Numbered from the stretch's first letter, positions 1 through 9,125 are shown. The stretch is 64,000 nt of DNA from Roseiarcus sp963751165 (GCA_963751165.1 CAVVTP010000001.1:434001-498000), one strand, 5' to 3'. Translations and numbers: made by a program. Notes: generated from the sequence alone by a model not told the origin.

Positions 1-1014
1 GACCTGGATCTCGATCGCCTCGAGCACGGTCATCGCCCGTTCGGCCGGGAACTTGTGCGCCACGGCCCAGCGCGGGCTGCGCGAGACGAAGCCGAGCCGC
101 TGCTGGAGCGCGAGATCGTCGACCTTGTAGACCACGCCGTCGATGTCATAGCCGAGGCTCGCGCGCTCGGCCTCGATCTCATGGTAGCGGGCGAGCATCT
201 CCGCCGCCGAACGGCAGAGCTTGGTCAACGGGTTGGTCGGCAGGCCGAAGCGTTGCATGGCATGGATGGCGCCGAGCTGAGTCGTTGCAAAGCGTTCGCT
301 GACCTCACCCCAGGCGTAGGCGAAGAAGGCGAGCGGCCTCGACGCGGTGATGCCGGGGTCGAGCTGGCGCAACGAGCCGGCGGCGAAGTTGCGCGGATTG
401 GCGTAGACCTGTCTGCCGGCCTCGGCCTGACGGGCGTTGAGCGCGGCGAAATCCGCATGGCGCATGAAGACCTCGCCGCGCGCTTCGAAGATACTCGGCG
501 CGCCATCGAGCCGGTGCGGGATCGTGGCGATCGTGCGCACGTTGGCGGTCACGTCCTCGCCCTCGTAGCCATCACCGCGCGTCGCCGCCTGAACGAGCTC
601 GCCGTTCTCGTAACGCAGGCTGCACGAAAGCCCGTCGATCTTCGGCTCGGCGACCATCGCCAGCGGCGCGTCCTCGGCCATTCCCAGAAAGCGGCGGACG
701 CGGGCGCAAAACTCCTCGACCTCCTCGTCGGCGAAAATGTTGCCGAGCGAAAGCATCGGCACGGCGTGGCGGACTTTGGCGAATTTCTCGGACGGCGCCG
801 CGCCGACCTTGCGGTTGGCCGACTGCGCGTCGGCGAGTTCGGGAAAGGCTTCCTCGAGCGCCGTGTAGCGGCGGCGCAGTTCGTCGTATTCGGCGTCCGA
901 AATCGTCGGCGCGTCCTCGCGGTGGTAGCGCCGGTCGTGCTCGGCGATCTCGACCCCGAGGCGCGTGTGCTCGGCGCGCGCCGTGGCGAGGGTCTGGCTC
1001 GGCTTCTTCGTCAT
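1..1014 (-). CDS. ligA: NAD-dependent DNA ligase LigA (5' part, C-terminus outside window)
   Basis: Reading leftward from an ATG at 1014, the frame stays open for 338 codons to the window edge. The product seals nicks in replication and repair using NAD+ as AMP donor. The N-terminal Ia domain (about 1-75) carries the YDELRRRY-type segment. The adenylation domain holds the AEPKIDG motif, with the AMP-accepting lysine near residue 125, followed by the SLRYENG and TRGDG motifs and GYDIDGVVYKV near 300. The OB fold, zinc finger, HhH and BRCT parts expected in a protein of roughly 700 residues lie beyond the left edge. No oddities are seen in the visible part. Identification is firm from the motif order; the start is supported by the usual short lead before the EHDRRYH segment. 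Confidence 0.96.
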   Translation of the reverse strand, partial: MTKKPSQTLATARAEHTRLGVEIAEHDRRYHREDAPTISDAEYDELRRRYTALEEAFPELADAQSANRKVGAAPSEKFAKVRHAVPMLSLGNIFADEEVEEFCARVRRFLGMAEDAPLAMVAEPKIDGLSCSLRYENGELVQAATRGDGYEGEDVTANVRTIATIPHRLDGAPSIFEARGEVFMRHADFAALNARQAEAGRQVYANPRNFAAGSLRQLDPGITASRPLAFFAYAWGEVSERFATTQLGAIHAMQRFGLPTNPLTKLCRSAAEMLARYHEIEAERASLGYDIDGVVYKVDDLALQQRLGFVSRSPRWAVAHKFPAERAMTVLEAIEIQV

Positions 1015-1586
1015 GGTGGCGAGGCTAGCTCAGGCCGGGACGGGGCGGAAGGGGCCAGGGCTGCGCTCGGTTGGATTCGCGCAGGCGATTTCAAGGGCTT
1101 GGGCGCCAAAAATTGTCGCGTCGAAGGCTCGCGAGCCGGAGCGCGATCGCCTTCTGTCCTTGTACCCAGATCTTCGCGCCCTGGGCCGGAATGCCATACG
1201 AAGTCCGAGCGCAAATTCAATCTTTTCAAGCCATTGCGGCGCGATTTCCGGGCTGGTCGCGGAACCGCGCGCCGCACGTCTCGAAATCCTCATCGCCGCG
1301 CATGCCTCAGCGCGGGGAAGCGGTCTTTACGAAGGCGGACAATTACTTATTAACTTACATAAAATGTTATACAGTGTAGAACTAAATCCTAGTCGTTAGC
1401 GTCAAATGAATTGGTGGTATTTTTCTGAATTTCGGTCGCCGCGGCAGCAGCTATGGAGGTCAATTCATGGCTGGGACGAGCAGCGCCGGCTATTGTCGAG
1501 GACAGAAGACGAATATTGCAGTCAATCCTTGTGACCCCAACGCCTTACGAAAAGACCTTCACACAGTGAAGCTTTCCGAGCGTCGA

Positions 1587-1766
1587 AATTCCCTGCCTAC
1601 CCCCCGCGCAGGGAATTCAAATTCCCTGCCTACCCCTCCCGGCGCCTGTCGGCATCGCCGCACAAACGTTTGATCTTTCAAACGTTAGTCCGATTTTGAG
1701 CGTCGCAGGGGCGCCCGTTTTTCCCCCAGCCAGGGAAACGTAGGGAAAAGCAGGGAAGCAGGGACC
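1587..1766. repeat. CAGGGAA(TT) intergenic repeat cluster
   Basis: The block contains alternating inverted and direct copies of a short word: AATTCCCTGC at 1587, GCAGGGAATT at 1608, AATTCCCTGCC near 1620, then CAGGGAAA, TAGGGAAA, CAGGGAAG and CAGGGA from 1731 to 1766. The same word recurs at the right end of the window (63574-63759). Such loosely spaced arrays are familiar from intergenic DNA of rhizobial relatives; their function is unknown. Confidence 0.7.
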
Positions 1767-1771
1767 GAAAG

Positions 1772-1821
1772 CGCCCGAGTCAAATTGAAAAAGCTATACC
1801 CCAGTTTGAGGGACTCGGGCG
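1772..1821. repeat. 10-bp inverted repeat with 30-base loop
   Basis: CGCCCGAGTC (1772-1781) is exactly complementary to GACTCGGGCG (1812-1821), and AAA/TTTG just inside can extend the stem after a small bulge. A second hairpin with arms TCCCAGACGCCG and CGGCGT-ccgg-CTGGGA follows at about 1853-1886. Neither is followed by a T run, so a Rho-independent terminator is not supported. They may be structured RNA or part of the neighbouring repeat family. Confidence 0.45.
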
Positions 1822-2050
1822 ACTACTCGTTGCAACGCTCAACCAAGCCGGGTCCCAGACGCCGGCGCTTCGGCGTCCGGCTGGGATTTAAGGTGGAGGT
1901 CGAAGCCCGTCTCTGCGGGTCCGGACCGGCGGCGCTGCGGTCGCCGCCTTAACCGGCAAATAACGGGTGTGCCCGCTAGATATCGCCAAGCGAATCGACC
2001 GGCCGAACAGGCAAATGCATTAACGGCCACGAGTTCCGCTGCTTACGTCA

Positions 2051-2401
2051 ATGGTGGGCCCCGTGCGCTCCCGGATCGCGATCGTCTTTGCCGCCTCGTT
2101 GCTCGCAGGATGCGCTCCGGGAGGCTATCCGGCCGTCCCGGACGCGACGCCGCCTCCCTTCGACGCCTTTCAGGCCGGCATGCGCCTCGCAATCGGAATG
2201 CCGCTCGACGTGGCGATCCTGAGGATCGGCTGGGCGCCGATCTCGGGGCAGACCACGACCTGCGGCATCATGGCGGCGGACGAGACCCCATGCGAAGTCG
2301 TGACCTTCGGCAAATTCGACAACAACCGGCTCCTCGTCTATGTCGCGCCGACGCACGAAGGCTATTCGGCCGTCACGAGCTGGGTTGTTCACAAGGGGTG
2401 A
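2051..2401 (+). CDS. Small predicted lipoprotein
   Basis: The 116-residue product begins with a short charged lead, a hydrophobic segment and a lipobox LLAGC with the cysteine near residue 21, so signal peptidase II processing and a lipid anchor are predicted. The mature part is about 95 residues, has two further cysteines (TTCGIM and TPCEVV) and no domain I recognise. A GTG in the same frame at 2063 is an alternative start that would leave a cleaner signal peptide. The gene is convergent with the dehydrogenase to its right, with a hairpin between them. Function unknown. Confidence 0.7.
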   Translation: MVGPVRSRIAIVFAASLLAGCAPGGYPAVPDATPPPFDAFQAGMRLAIGMPLDVAILRIGWAPISGQTTTCGIMAADETPCEVVTFGKFDNNRLLVYVAPTHEGYSAVTSWVVHKG

Positions 2402-2405
2402 GGCC

Positions 2406-2425
2406 CGGCGGCATAGAGGCCGCCG
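2406..2425. terminator. Hairpin between convergent genes
   Basis: CGGCGGC (2406-2412) and GCCGCCG (2419-2425) form a perfect 7-bp GC stem with a six-base loop, just after the lipoprotein stop and before the end of the convergent dehydrogenase. There is no clear T run, so it may only be a weak bidirectional terminator. Confidence 0.4.
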
Positions 2426-2449
2426 TCATTGCCCAGGCGTGGCGCAGCC

Positions 2450-3526
2450 TCAAGCGTTTTCGGCCTGGACGGCGCGAATCACGGCGTCGGTCACCTTTCG
2501 CGTATTGGCGGCCCCGCCGAGATCGGGCGTGTGCAGTTCGGGATCGGCGGTGACGCGCTCGATCGCCTTCATCAGGCGCTGGGCGGCGGCCGCCTCGCCG
2601 AGATGATCCAGCATCATCACGGCGCACCAGAACGTGCCGACCGGATTGGCCACGCCCTTGCCCATGATGTCGAAGGCCGAGCCGTGGATAGGCTCGAACA
2701 TCGAGGGGAACTTCCGCTCGGGGTTGATGTTGGCGGTCGGCGCGATCCCGAGCGACCCGGCGAGGGCCGCCGCGAGATCGGAGAGAATGTCGGCGTGCAG
2801 GTTCGTGGCGACGATGGTGTCGAGCGTTTGCGGCTTCAGCGTCATGCGCATCGTCATGGCGTCGACCAGCATCTTGTCCCACGTCACGCGAGGGAACTCC
2901 TTCGCCACTTCAGCCGCGATCTCGTCCCACATCACCATGGCGTGACGCTGGGCGTTCGACTTGGTGACGACCGTCAGGAGCCTTCGTGGCCGGCTCTCAG
3001 CCAACTTGAAGGCGAAACGCATGATCCGCGTGACGCCGGCGCGCGTCATGATCGTTACGTCGGTCGCGACCTCTTCCGGCAAGCCGGCATGCACGCGTCC
3101 GCCAACGCCGGAATATTCACCCTCGGAATTCTCGCGAACGATCACCCAGTCGAGTTCCGGGCCGGAAACATGGCGCAGGGGCGAGGTGATTCCGGGTAGG
3201 ATGCGCGTTGGGCGCACGTTGGCGTACTGGTCGAAGGGCTGGCAAATGGCGAGGCGCAGTCCCCACAGCGTGATGTGATCGGGAATGTCGGGATGGCCGG
3301 CGGAGCCGAACAGGATCGCATCGTGATGTCGGATCTGCTCGCGGCCGTTCTCCGGCATCATGCGCCCGTGCTTCTTGTAATACTCGCCGCCCCAGTCGAA
3401 ATGGTCGAAATGAAGGGCGAATGTCCCTTCGCGCTCAGCCAGCGCCTCCAGGACTTCAACTCCGGCCTCGACGACTTCCGCGCCGATGCCGTCGCCGGGA
3501 ATGGCTGCGATCTTGTAGGTCTTCAT
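2450..3526 (-). CDS. Tartrate/D-malate dehydrogenase family (isopropylmalate dehydrogenase superfamily)
   Basis: This 358-residue cytosolic protein belongs to the metal- and NAD-dependent beta-decarboxylating dehydrogenases. Visible signatures are IPGDGIGAEV at the N-terminus, the substrate arginine region NVRPTRILPG, the metal-binding segment NLHADILSDLAAALAGSLG and the nucleotide-binding stretch EPIHGSAFDIMGKGVANP. The segment VRENSEGEYSGVGG and overall length fit the TtuC/DmlA branch (tartrate or D-malate) better than LeuB, which is an inference from family resemblance. The start is ATG 3526 with AAGGAG eight bases upstream. The divergent neighbour is an MFS symporter starting at about 3851, so uptake and oxidation of an organic acid together is possible but unproven. 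Confidence 0.88.
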   Translation of the reverse strand: MKTYKIAAIPGDGIGAEVVEAGVEVLEALAEREGTFALHFDHFDWGGEYYKKHGRMMPENGREQIRHHDAILFGSAGHPDIPDHITLWGLRLAICQPFDQYANVRPTRILPGITSPLRHVSGPELDWVIVRENSEGEYSGVGGRVHAGLPEEVATDVTIMTRAGVTRIMRFAFKLAESRPRRLLTVVTKSNAQRHAMVMWDEIAAEVAKEFPRVTWDKMLVDAMTMRMTLKPQTLDTIVATNLHADILSDLAAALAGSLGIAPTANINPERKFPSMFEPIHGSAFDIMGKGVANPVGTFWCAVMMLDHLGEAAAAQRLMKAIERVTADPELHTPDLGGAANTRKVTDAVIRAVQAENA

Positions 3527-3850
3527 GGCGGATTCTCCTTGGTCGATTGTTCACTGTGGCGGACACAATGAGAAGCCCGGACAAAATAAAGTCAGCCAAG
3601 CGAAAGCTCCCAGTCAGTCTCCCGCCGGCCGGCGGGGTCCTCGCGGCTAACAGACGACCCAGGAAGATTATTCGTTCGTCAGCAGCTGGACGGTCGATAA
3701 GTCCTTACGCGTCTGGGACAAGAACAGTTTCAGCGCACGACCCGGCGATTTCCGGGATAATCCCTTCGGTCGAATAAATTCTCGCTTTCGGTTCATGACG
3801 GAACTGTGACTGTCAGCCCCCCGTTGCCTCGCGCGAGGCGGATACCGCGC

Positions 3851-5284
3851 ATGAAACGGATGGGTCCCATGCCCGCAACGATACCGACCGGAGCGAGCGT
3901 CCTCGAACGGATGGACGAGGCGAAGCTCAGCCGGCTGCACTGGAAGATCATGTTCATCTCGGGCATGGGCTTCTTCACCGACGCCTACGATCTTTTCATC
4001 ATCGGCGTCGTGATGGCGCTTCTGAAGACGGAGTGGCACATCACGCCGACCGAGGAAGGCGCCGTCGCCTCGACCGCGCTGCTCGCATCGGCGGTTGGAG
4101 CCGTCCTGTTCGGGCGGATCGCCGACATGCTCGGGCGCAAGCGCATCTACGGCTACGAGGTTCTGGTGCTTGCGGTCGGCGCGATCGCCTCCGCGTTGTC
4201 GCCCAACATCTGGTGGCTGATTTTTTTCCGGATCATCCTCGGCATCGGCATCGGCGGCGATTATCCCGTCAGTTCCACCATCATGAGCGAATACGCAAGC
4301 AAGCGCACGCGCGGCCTGATGGTGACGCTAGTCTTCGCCATGCAGGCGGCGGGGCTGATCGTCGGCCCGGCGCTCGCCGCCGGGCTCCTGGTCACAAGTC
4401 TGTCGCACGACACGATCTGGCGCATTCTGCTGGCGGCAGGCGCCGTCCCCGCGATGTCCGTTTTCTGGATGCGCCGACACATGGCCGAGACGCCGCGCTA
4501 CCTGCTCGCGACCGGGCAGCACGACGCCTTCGGCGAGGCGGCTTCGCATGTTCTCGGGCAAATCGAGGGGCAGGGACAGCGGGGCCACGTCGGGGATCGC
4601 CCAGCTCAGGTTCGCGAGCCTTTCTGGCAAGGTTTCCGGCTCCTGATGACGAACCCCGCCTTCCTCACCCGTCTCGTCGGCGCAAGCCTCGCCTGGGCCT
4701 GCATGGACTTCGCCTACTACGGCAACACGGTGTCGAGTCCGATGGTGCTCGCGGCGATGAGCCCCAACAAGGGCCTGCTCAACCACACGCTGATGCAGCT
4801 GGCGATCTTCGCCATCGCGGCCGCGCCGGGTTACCTGATCGCCGCGGTGACAATGGACCGGATCGGCCGCAAGAGCATTCAGAGGGTCGGCTTCGCCATG
4901 ATGGCTGTCGCGTTCGCGCTAATCGCGCTCATTCCCAACGTCGAGCACCTCGCGCTGCCGTTCCTCATCATCTATGGCGTGAGCTATTTCTTCACCGAGT
5001 TCGGGCCGAACTCGACGACGTTCGTCTATCCGGCGGAAATCTTCCCGGTCAAAGCGCGCACCACCGGCCACGGCGTCGCGGCGGCGGCCGGCAAACTTGG
5101 CGGCTTCCTCGGCGTGTTCCTGTTTCCGATCTTCATGGCATGGCACGGCCTTCTGGCGGCCGAAGGCGCTGCGGCCATTTTCAGCGTGCTCGGCGCGATC
5201 GTCACCCTGACGATGCTGCCGGAAACCAAGGGAAGGAGCCTCGAGGAGCTCAATCCGGAGGAGGCGCAGCCTGCGCGAGCCTGA
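3851..5284 (+). CDS. MFS transporter, metabolite or phosphate:H+ symporter type
   Basis: The product of about 477 residues has twelve predicted membrane spans and classic MFS signatures: GRIADMLGRKRIYG after helix 2, the FRIILGIGIGGDYP segment in helix 4, and MDRIGRKSIQ between helices 8 and 9. These place it in the sugar/phosphate porter part of the superfamily. The C-terminus ends in the typical LPETKGRSLEEL tail. The frame is open further upstream to a GTG at 3806, but ATG 3851, preceded by GAGGCGG, gives the usual short cytoplasmic lead. It is divergent from the tartrate/malate-type dehydrogenase, which hints at an organic-acid substrate. The substrate cannot be read from the sequence. 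Confidence 0.85.
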   Translation: MKRMGPMPATIPTGASVLERMDEAKLSRLHWKIMFISGMGFFTDAYDLFIIGVVMALLKTEWHITPTEEGAVASTALLASAVGAVLFGRIADMLGRKRIYGYEVLVLAVGAIASALSPNIWWLIFFRIILGIGIGGDYPVSSTIMSEYASKRTRGLMVTLVFAMQAAGLIVGPALAAGLLVTSLSHDTIWRILLAAGAVPAMSVFWMRRHMAETPRYLLATGQHDAFGEAASHVLGQIEGQGQRGHVGDRPAQVREPFWQGFRLLMTNPAFLTRLVGASLAWACMDFAYYGNTVSSPMVLAAMSPNKGLLNHTLMQLAIFAIAAAPGYLIAAVTMDRIGRKSIQRVGFAMMAVAFALIALIPNVEHLALPFLIIYGVSYFFTEFGPNSTTFVYPAEIFPVKARTTGHGVAAAAGKLGGFLGVFLFPIFMAWHGLLAAEGAAAIFSVLGAIVTLTMLPETKGRSLEELNPEEAQPARA

Positions 5285-5305
5285 GGGCTAAACCGGCGCG
5301 GACCG

Positions 5306-6221
5306 TCATGGGCGGGCGAGCGGCCACAGCTTCGCTCCCGCCTCGACCGCCGCCTCCGGCGCGACCCAGTCGAAGCCCTTAAGTTGATGCCGCGCCCAGG
5401 TGAACTGGCGCTTGGCGTAGTGGCGAGTGTCAAGCCTGGCGCGTTCCGCCGCTTCGCCGAGCGAGAGCTTTCCTTCGAGATGCCCGATCAGATGTCGGAC
5501 CCCGTGCGCCCGCATGACCGGCAGCGCCGGATCGAGGCGGCGCTCCATGAGCGCGGCCGCCTCGTCGAGCGCGCCCGCTTGGAGCATCGCGTCGAATCGG
5601 GCGTCGATGCGCTGGTAGAGGGCATCGCGATCGGGCGCGAGGAAGAGGCCCGTCCATTCGCCGGGCCTCAGCGGCGGCGCGGCGCGCGCGCCCTGGAACG
5701 AGGCGAGCGGCCGGCCGGTCGCGGCGAACACTTCGAACGCTCGCAGGATCCGCTGCCGGTCCGAGGGCCTCAGACGGGACGCCGTCTCCGGATCGAGCGC
5801 GACGAGCTCGGCGTGCAGGTCCGCGGTCGCGCGCCCTTCCGCCTTGGCGCGGATCGCGGCGCGCACGTTGTCCGGGACCGCCGGCATGTCGGACAGGCCC
5901 TCGGTGAGGGCGCGGAAGTAGAGGCCTGTGCCGCCGACGAAAATAGCCGGCTCTTCGCCGATCTCCGCCAGGATGTCCCGCGCCCGAAGTGACCATGAGC
6001 CGACCGAATAGTTGATCGCGCCATCGATCTCGCCGAACAGGCGATGCGGAACGCTGGCCTCCTCGCTCAGCGCCGGGCGGGCGGTCAGCACCCGGAGGTC
6101 GGCGTAGACCTGCATCGAATTCGGCGTTGACGATCGTCGCGCCGAACGCTTTCCCCAGCGCGAGCGCCGCGGCGGACTTGCCGCTCGCGGTCGGGCCTGC
6201 GATGAGGAGCGCCCGTCTCAA
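5306..6221 (-). CDS. miaA: tRNA dimethylallyltransferase MiaA (frame broken by one extra base)
   Basis: MiaA transfers an isopentenyl group to A37 of tRNAs that read UNN codons. The N-terminal part, starting at TTG 6221 with GGAGG six bases upstream, encodes RRALLIAGPTASGKSAAA with the P-loop, and runs to IVNA. The rest continues one base out of register from MQVYADLRVLTARP, through GGTGLYFRALTEGLS and RQRILRAFEV, to the end at 5306. Removing one base from GAATTC at 6117-6122 gives NADSMQVY, the family consensus, and a normal protein of about 304 residues. All conserved parts are present on both sides, so the break is probably a sequence error and not decay. Confidence 0.92.
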
Positions 6222-6349
6222 CTTTTGCCTCCGCCAGCCGCTCGAATTCGCATGGCGTCCATCATACGCGTCGCCACCCCAATCGCCGATCCCGCAAGCT
6301 AGGGCGCCCCGAGGCGTTCGAGCTGGCAGCGGGATTCTGGTTGCCGCGG

Positions 6350-7684
6350 CTATCTCGCGCAATAAACTGCGGTCAGCATCCCCTTCTCACGCGCGGCGAT
6401 TTCGCCGGCGCTGAGCGGCGGTGAGGGAAGGGGCGTGAGCTCGCCGCCGCCGAGAAACGCCCCGATCGCCTGCGGCTCGATCAGCGCGTGCGGGGCAGAA
6501 AGTGCAACGCCGGCGACGCGCTTCGGCTCGTCTGCGATCGGCGCGACGAGGCCGGCGAGGGCGCCGGTGCGGTCGAAGGCCGGGGCGCCGCTGGCGCTCT
6601 TCTCGAGCGAGGCGACGGCGATCGGCGGGGCGTCGGTCGCCAGCGTCGCGGCATTGGCGGCGACCTTTTCGCCCGCAAAGCTGAGCACGACGAGATCGGG
6701 TTTGAGCGCGCCGAGACGGAGCGCCTCCGCCTTGGCGCCGAAATAGCCGACGAGGATGGCGAGGCCGGTCGCGGCGTCGCTCCGCTCGAAGCGGGCCGGC
6801 TTGCCCCCGACGATCGGGTTCGGACAGAGGTCGGGTCTCAGCGCCGTCAGCGCCTTGCCGGGCGCGATGACGAGCGCGGTCGCGACGGAGGCAGGCGGCG
6901 GGGCGGGGACCGGCTGGGCCGGCGGAGGCGCGGTCTCCGGCGCGCCGGCCGTGTTCGGCGCCAGAACCCCGACCGTCGGGAAGGGCTCGAACGAGTTGGC
7001 GACCGCGAGGGCGACGCGGTCGAGGTTCTGGGCCAAGGCCGGATAGGTGAAGGTGAAGCCGCGGATCGGCGGGCTCATGCCCTCGTTCTTCTCGAACCGC
7101 GAATAGAACTTCTGCGCCCCGTCATGCCCGGAGACGACGAAGAAGGCGTTCGGCTTCATCGCCTTGTAGGCGACCTTGCGGGTCGGCGTCTCCGTGCTCA
7201 GGCGCGCATAGAGCGCAGCGAGGTTGGGGTCTCCGCTCGAGGCGAAATCGAGCTTCGGGCCGTTCTTCAATGCGATCAGCCTGGTCGGCGCCCCGATCCG
7301 CGCGCCGGTCTTCGCGTCGGCGATGGTCTGGAAGCCGGCCGCCGCGCGCGCCTTCTGCCCCGCCGCGAGCAGCACCTGGAGCTGACCGGGCGAGAGCGCG
7401 CCGTCGCCGGTCGCCTTTTGGCCGAGCTGGAAGGCGACGATCGCATCGCGCGTGCGCCTGCCGAAGTCGCCGTCGTTCGTTCCATTATAGAGGCCGAGCC
7501 AGACGAGCGCGTCCTGCGCGGCCTTGCGGGTCGCGAGCGGCAGCGCCAGGAACGCCGCCTTCTCAGCGGCGAAAGCCGCATCAGCACCGGCGGGCGGGGG
7601 CGGCGGCGGAGTCTGGGGGAGGGCGGGCTGCCAAGCGACAACCCAGCCGAGCCCCAGCACCGGAAAGAACAGCAACCGTCTCAT
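6350..7684 (-). CDS. Secreted peptidoglycan-binding protein with trypsin-like C-terminal region
   Basis: The protein of about 444 residues has a signal peptide (RRLLFFPVLGLGWVVAW). It is followed by a proline-rich linker and a peptidoglycan-binding PG_binding_1-like module (residues about 50-110, with LVWLGLYNG and DFGRRTRDAIVAFQ). After a second proline/alanine linker, the C-terminal 180 residues resemble a degenerate trypsin-like fold, including SASGAPAFDRTGALAGLVAP, where a catalytic GxSG would be expected. A complete catalytic triad is not evident, so protease activity is doubtful. The start is taken at ATG 7684, because this ATG and its AGAGAGAAA lead are the parts preserved in the decayed copy upstream. 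ATG 7696 is the longer alternative. Confidence 0.78.
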   Translation of the reverse strand: MRRLLFFPVLGLGWVVAWQPALPQTPPPPPPAGADAAFAAEKAAFLALPLATRKAAQDALVWLGLYNGTNDGDFGRRTRDAIVAFQLGQKATGDGALSPGQLQVLLAAGQKARAAAGFQTIADAKTGARIGAPTRLIALKNGPKLDFASSGDPNLAALYARLSTETPTRKVAYKAMKPNAFFVVSGHDGAQKFYSRFEKNEGMSPPIRGFTFTYPALAQNLDRVALAVANSFEPFPTVGVLAPNTAGAPETAPPPAQPVPAPPPASVATALVIAPGKALTALRPDLCPNPIVGGKPARFERSDAATGLAILVGYFGAKAEALRLGALKPDLVVLSFAGEKVAANAATLATDAPPIAVASLEKSASGAPAFDRTGALAGLVAPIADEPKRVAGVALSAPHALIEPQAIGAFLGGGELTPLPSPPLSAGEIAAREKGMLTAVYCAR

Positions 7685-7889
7685 TATTTCTCTCATTGCT
7701 CGGGAATCTTAGCGCGCAACTTTCCGCCGCTCGTCGACAGGCGCAGGCTAAGCAAGCGGACCAGCGCCCGGGGCGCGCCATTATGGTTGAATTGGCTCTT
7801 TCGTCCGAGCCAATCAAGCCCGATCGGCAGAGGGATGGCGCCCTTGGCCCGAGCCCTGATCTCGCTGAGCGGCGGTCTGTAAGCGCGTG

Positions 7890-8075
7890 AGGCAGGGCGT
7901 TCTCAACGCGAGGACGACGATCGTATCGCGGGTGCGCTTGCCGAAGTCGCGTTCGCCGCGAGGACAGGCGGCGCCGCGATGAACGAGCATAGAACCAGAG
8001 CCAAATAAAAGCAGTCGCCTCATGATTTCTCTCTGCGTCCGGAAATGCCGGCCTGCAACTTCCCGGTGTTTCGAA
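7890..8075 (-). pseudogene. Decayed partial copy of the neighbouring secreted gene
   Basis: Two blocks repeat the gene at 6350-7684. Bases 8011-8075 match its start and 5' flank (EIMRRLL, then the AACTT[T/C]CC upstream stretch). Bases 7915-7951 match the DFGRRTRDAIV segment as DFGKRTRDTIVV, with about 34 of 37 bases identical. The material between them, coding signal-peptide end and linker, is mostly deleted, and nothing homologous follows. It therefore looks like a tandem duplication in advanced decay. Confidence 0.7.
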
Positions 8076-8464
8076 TGGACGGGCCGCACGCTCGAGCATG
8101 AGGCGATCGGGTCGAAATGACGTCGGGCCTGCCGGCTCGGCGACGCCCCGCACGAGTTTGCTTCGCACGGAGGCTGGATCTTCATTTTTTCCGCGAGATG
8201 TCCGAGCGTCCCCTTAGAAAAGCGGAAGTCAGCTATTACCTGTCGGTGAGGGTAGGTTCAGGTCGACAGGCGGGCGCTTCTAATCCAGGCAGCGAGAACC
8301 TGTTTCGCAAGCTGGGGAGTCGGTCTGTTCTGACGTCTTGCGTGTCTGTGGCGCGCGGCGGGAGGTTTCGACGCGCGGAATCTCCAAATTGGCCGTCGCT
8401 CGCCTGACGGGCTGTTCAGACCCGAGCCATTGCCCCGGCGAGGGGCGGCGTGTCGAGATGGAAC

Positions 8465-8755
8465 ATGCGCAACCAGATTTCCAAGGCGATCGTCGCCGGC
8501 GCCACGGTTCTGTCGCTTACCGCATCCGCTCTGGCGACCGCTGAGCCCGCCGCTGCGCAGTGGGGCGGCGAGCACAACGGCGCCTCGGGCGGGCGGGGGT
8601 CTATGGCTACCGGAGCCCCATCGGGACCGCCTGCGGCGGGCGCGAGGCCTCCCTATTGGAGTGGTTTCAACGACGACCCTTGCTGGCAGGTTCGCCCGAT
8701 CTATTCCGTCTCCGGCGCCTGGCTCGACAACCGGCGGGTCAACGTCTGCTACTGA
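8465..8755 (+). CDS. Small secreted protein of unknown function
   Basis: The 96-residue product starts at ATG 8465 (a GTG at 8450 is possible) and has a clear signal peptide: NQISK, a hydrophobic core, then cleavage near AAA-QWGG. The mature part of about 60 residues is rich in Gly, Ala and Pro, and ends in a block with two cysteines (NDDPCWQV and NVCY) that may form a disulfide. Small secreted proteins with a C-terminal CW...RRVNVC-like block occur in Rhizobiales, but I cannot assign a function. Its stop is immediately followed by the vapC remnant. Confidence 0.6.
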   Translation: MRNQISKAIVAGATVLSLTASALATAEPAAAQWGGEHNGASGGRGSMATGAPSGPPAAGARPPYWSGFNDDPCWQVRPIYSVSGAWLDNRRVNVCY

Positions 8756-8756
8756 G

Positions 8757-9002
8757 GCGGGCAACTTACGCCAGCGTAGCGCCATCTTCACCGACCTTTT
8801 GGATTTGCCCGCGGCCCTCGTCGCCACGGACGCGGAAGTCCTGGGGTTCATTGACCGGCATGCCTTGTTCGGGCGCGGAGTCGGCTATGTCGACATCCAT
8901 TTGCTCGCTGCGGCGCGATTGACCGTCGGCGCGAAGCTATGGACCCATGACCGAAGGCTGCAGGAGGTGGCGGACGTGGTGGGCCTGGCGATGACGTATT
9001 AA
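8757..9002 (+). pseudogene. VapC-type PIN-domain toxin, C-terminal half only
   Basis: The frame encodes about 80 residues typical of the C-terminal half of VapC RNases: GNLRQR, DLPAALVATDAEVLGFIDRH, then FGRGVGYVDIHLLAA and LWTHDRRL, which carry the third and fourth acidic residues of the PIN active site. The N-terminal part, with the VDTSVWID-like first aspartate and the ELALG glutamate, is missing. No start codon with a ribosome site precedes it, and no VapB antitoxin gene is visible. This is a remnant, with its 5' half lost where the small secreted gene now lies. Confidence 0.75.
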
Positions 9003-9125
9003 CCCAGGTCACGGACCCCTCGGACCCCCGACTTCGATTGACAGGAATGTGGTTCTGCGTGCCCTATGGCGTCGCCTGACGGCCTGCCGTCCGGCGGCGT
9101 GCGCGATGTCGATGGGTTCGAATTA

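Larger units (their letters stand above)
1015..2050. other. Gene-poor gap with AT-rich patch and repeats
   Basis: No convincing gene was found here. An AT-rich stretch at about 1340-1440 stands out from the GC-rich surroundings and could be a promoter region. It is followed by a strong Shine-Dalgarno sequence (GGAGG, 7 bases before ATG 1467) and a 68-codon frame whose translation runs straight into the CAGGGAATT repeats and resembles no family I know. It may be the head of a gene whose body was lost. The rest holds the repeats and inverted repeats listed separately. Confidence 0.5.

Noticed and set aside
55..1353. A 432-codon + strand frame
   Set aside because: Antisense to ligA, whose own frame runs off the window edge but shows every expected motif.
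6117..6122. EcoRI site GAATTC in miaA as a cloning scar
   Set aside because: Other breaks occur at GAACTC, GAAATC and GAGTTC, so a restriction-site explanation does not fit the set; the GANTC explanation does.
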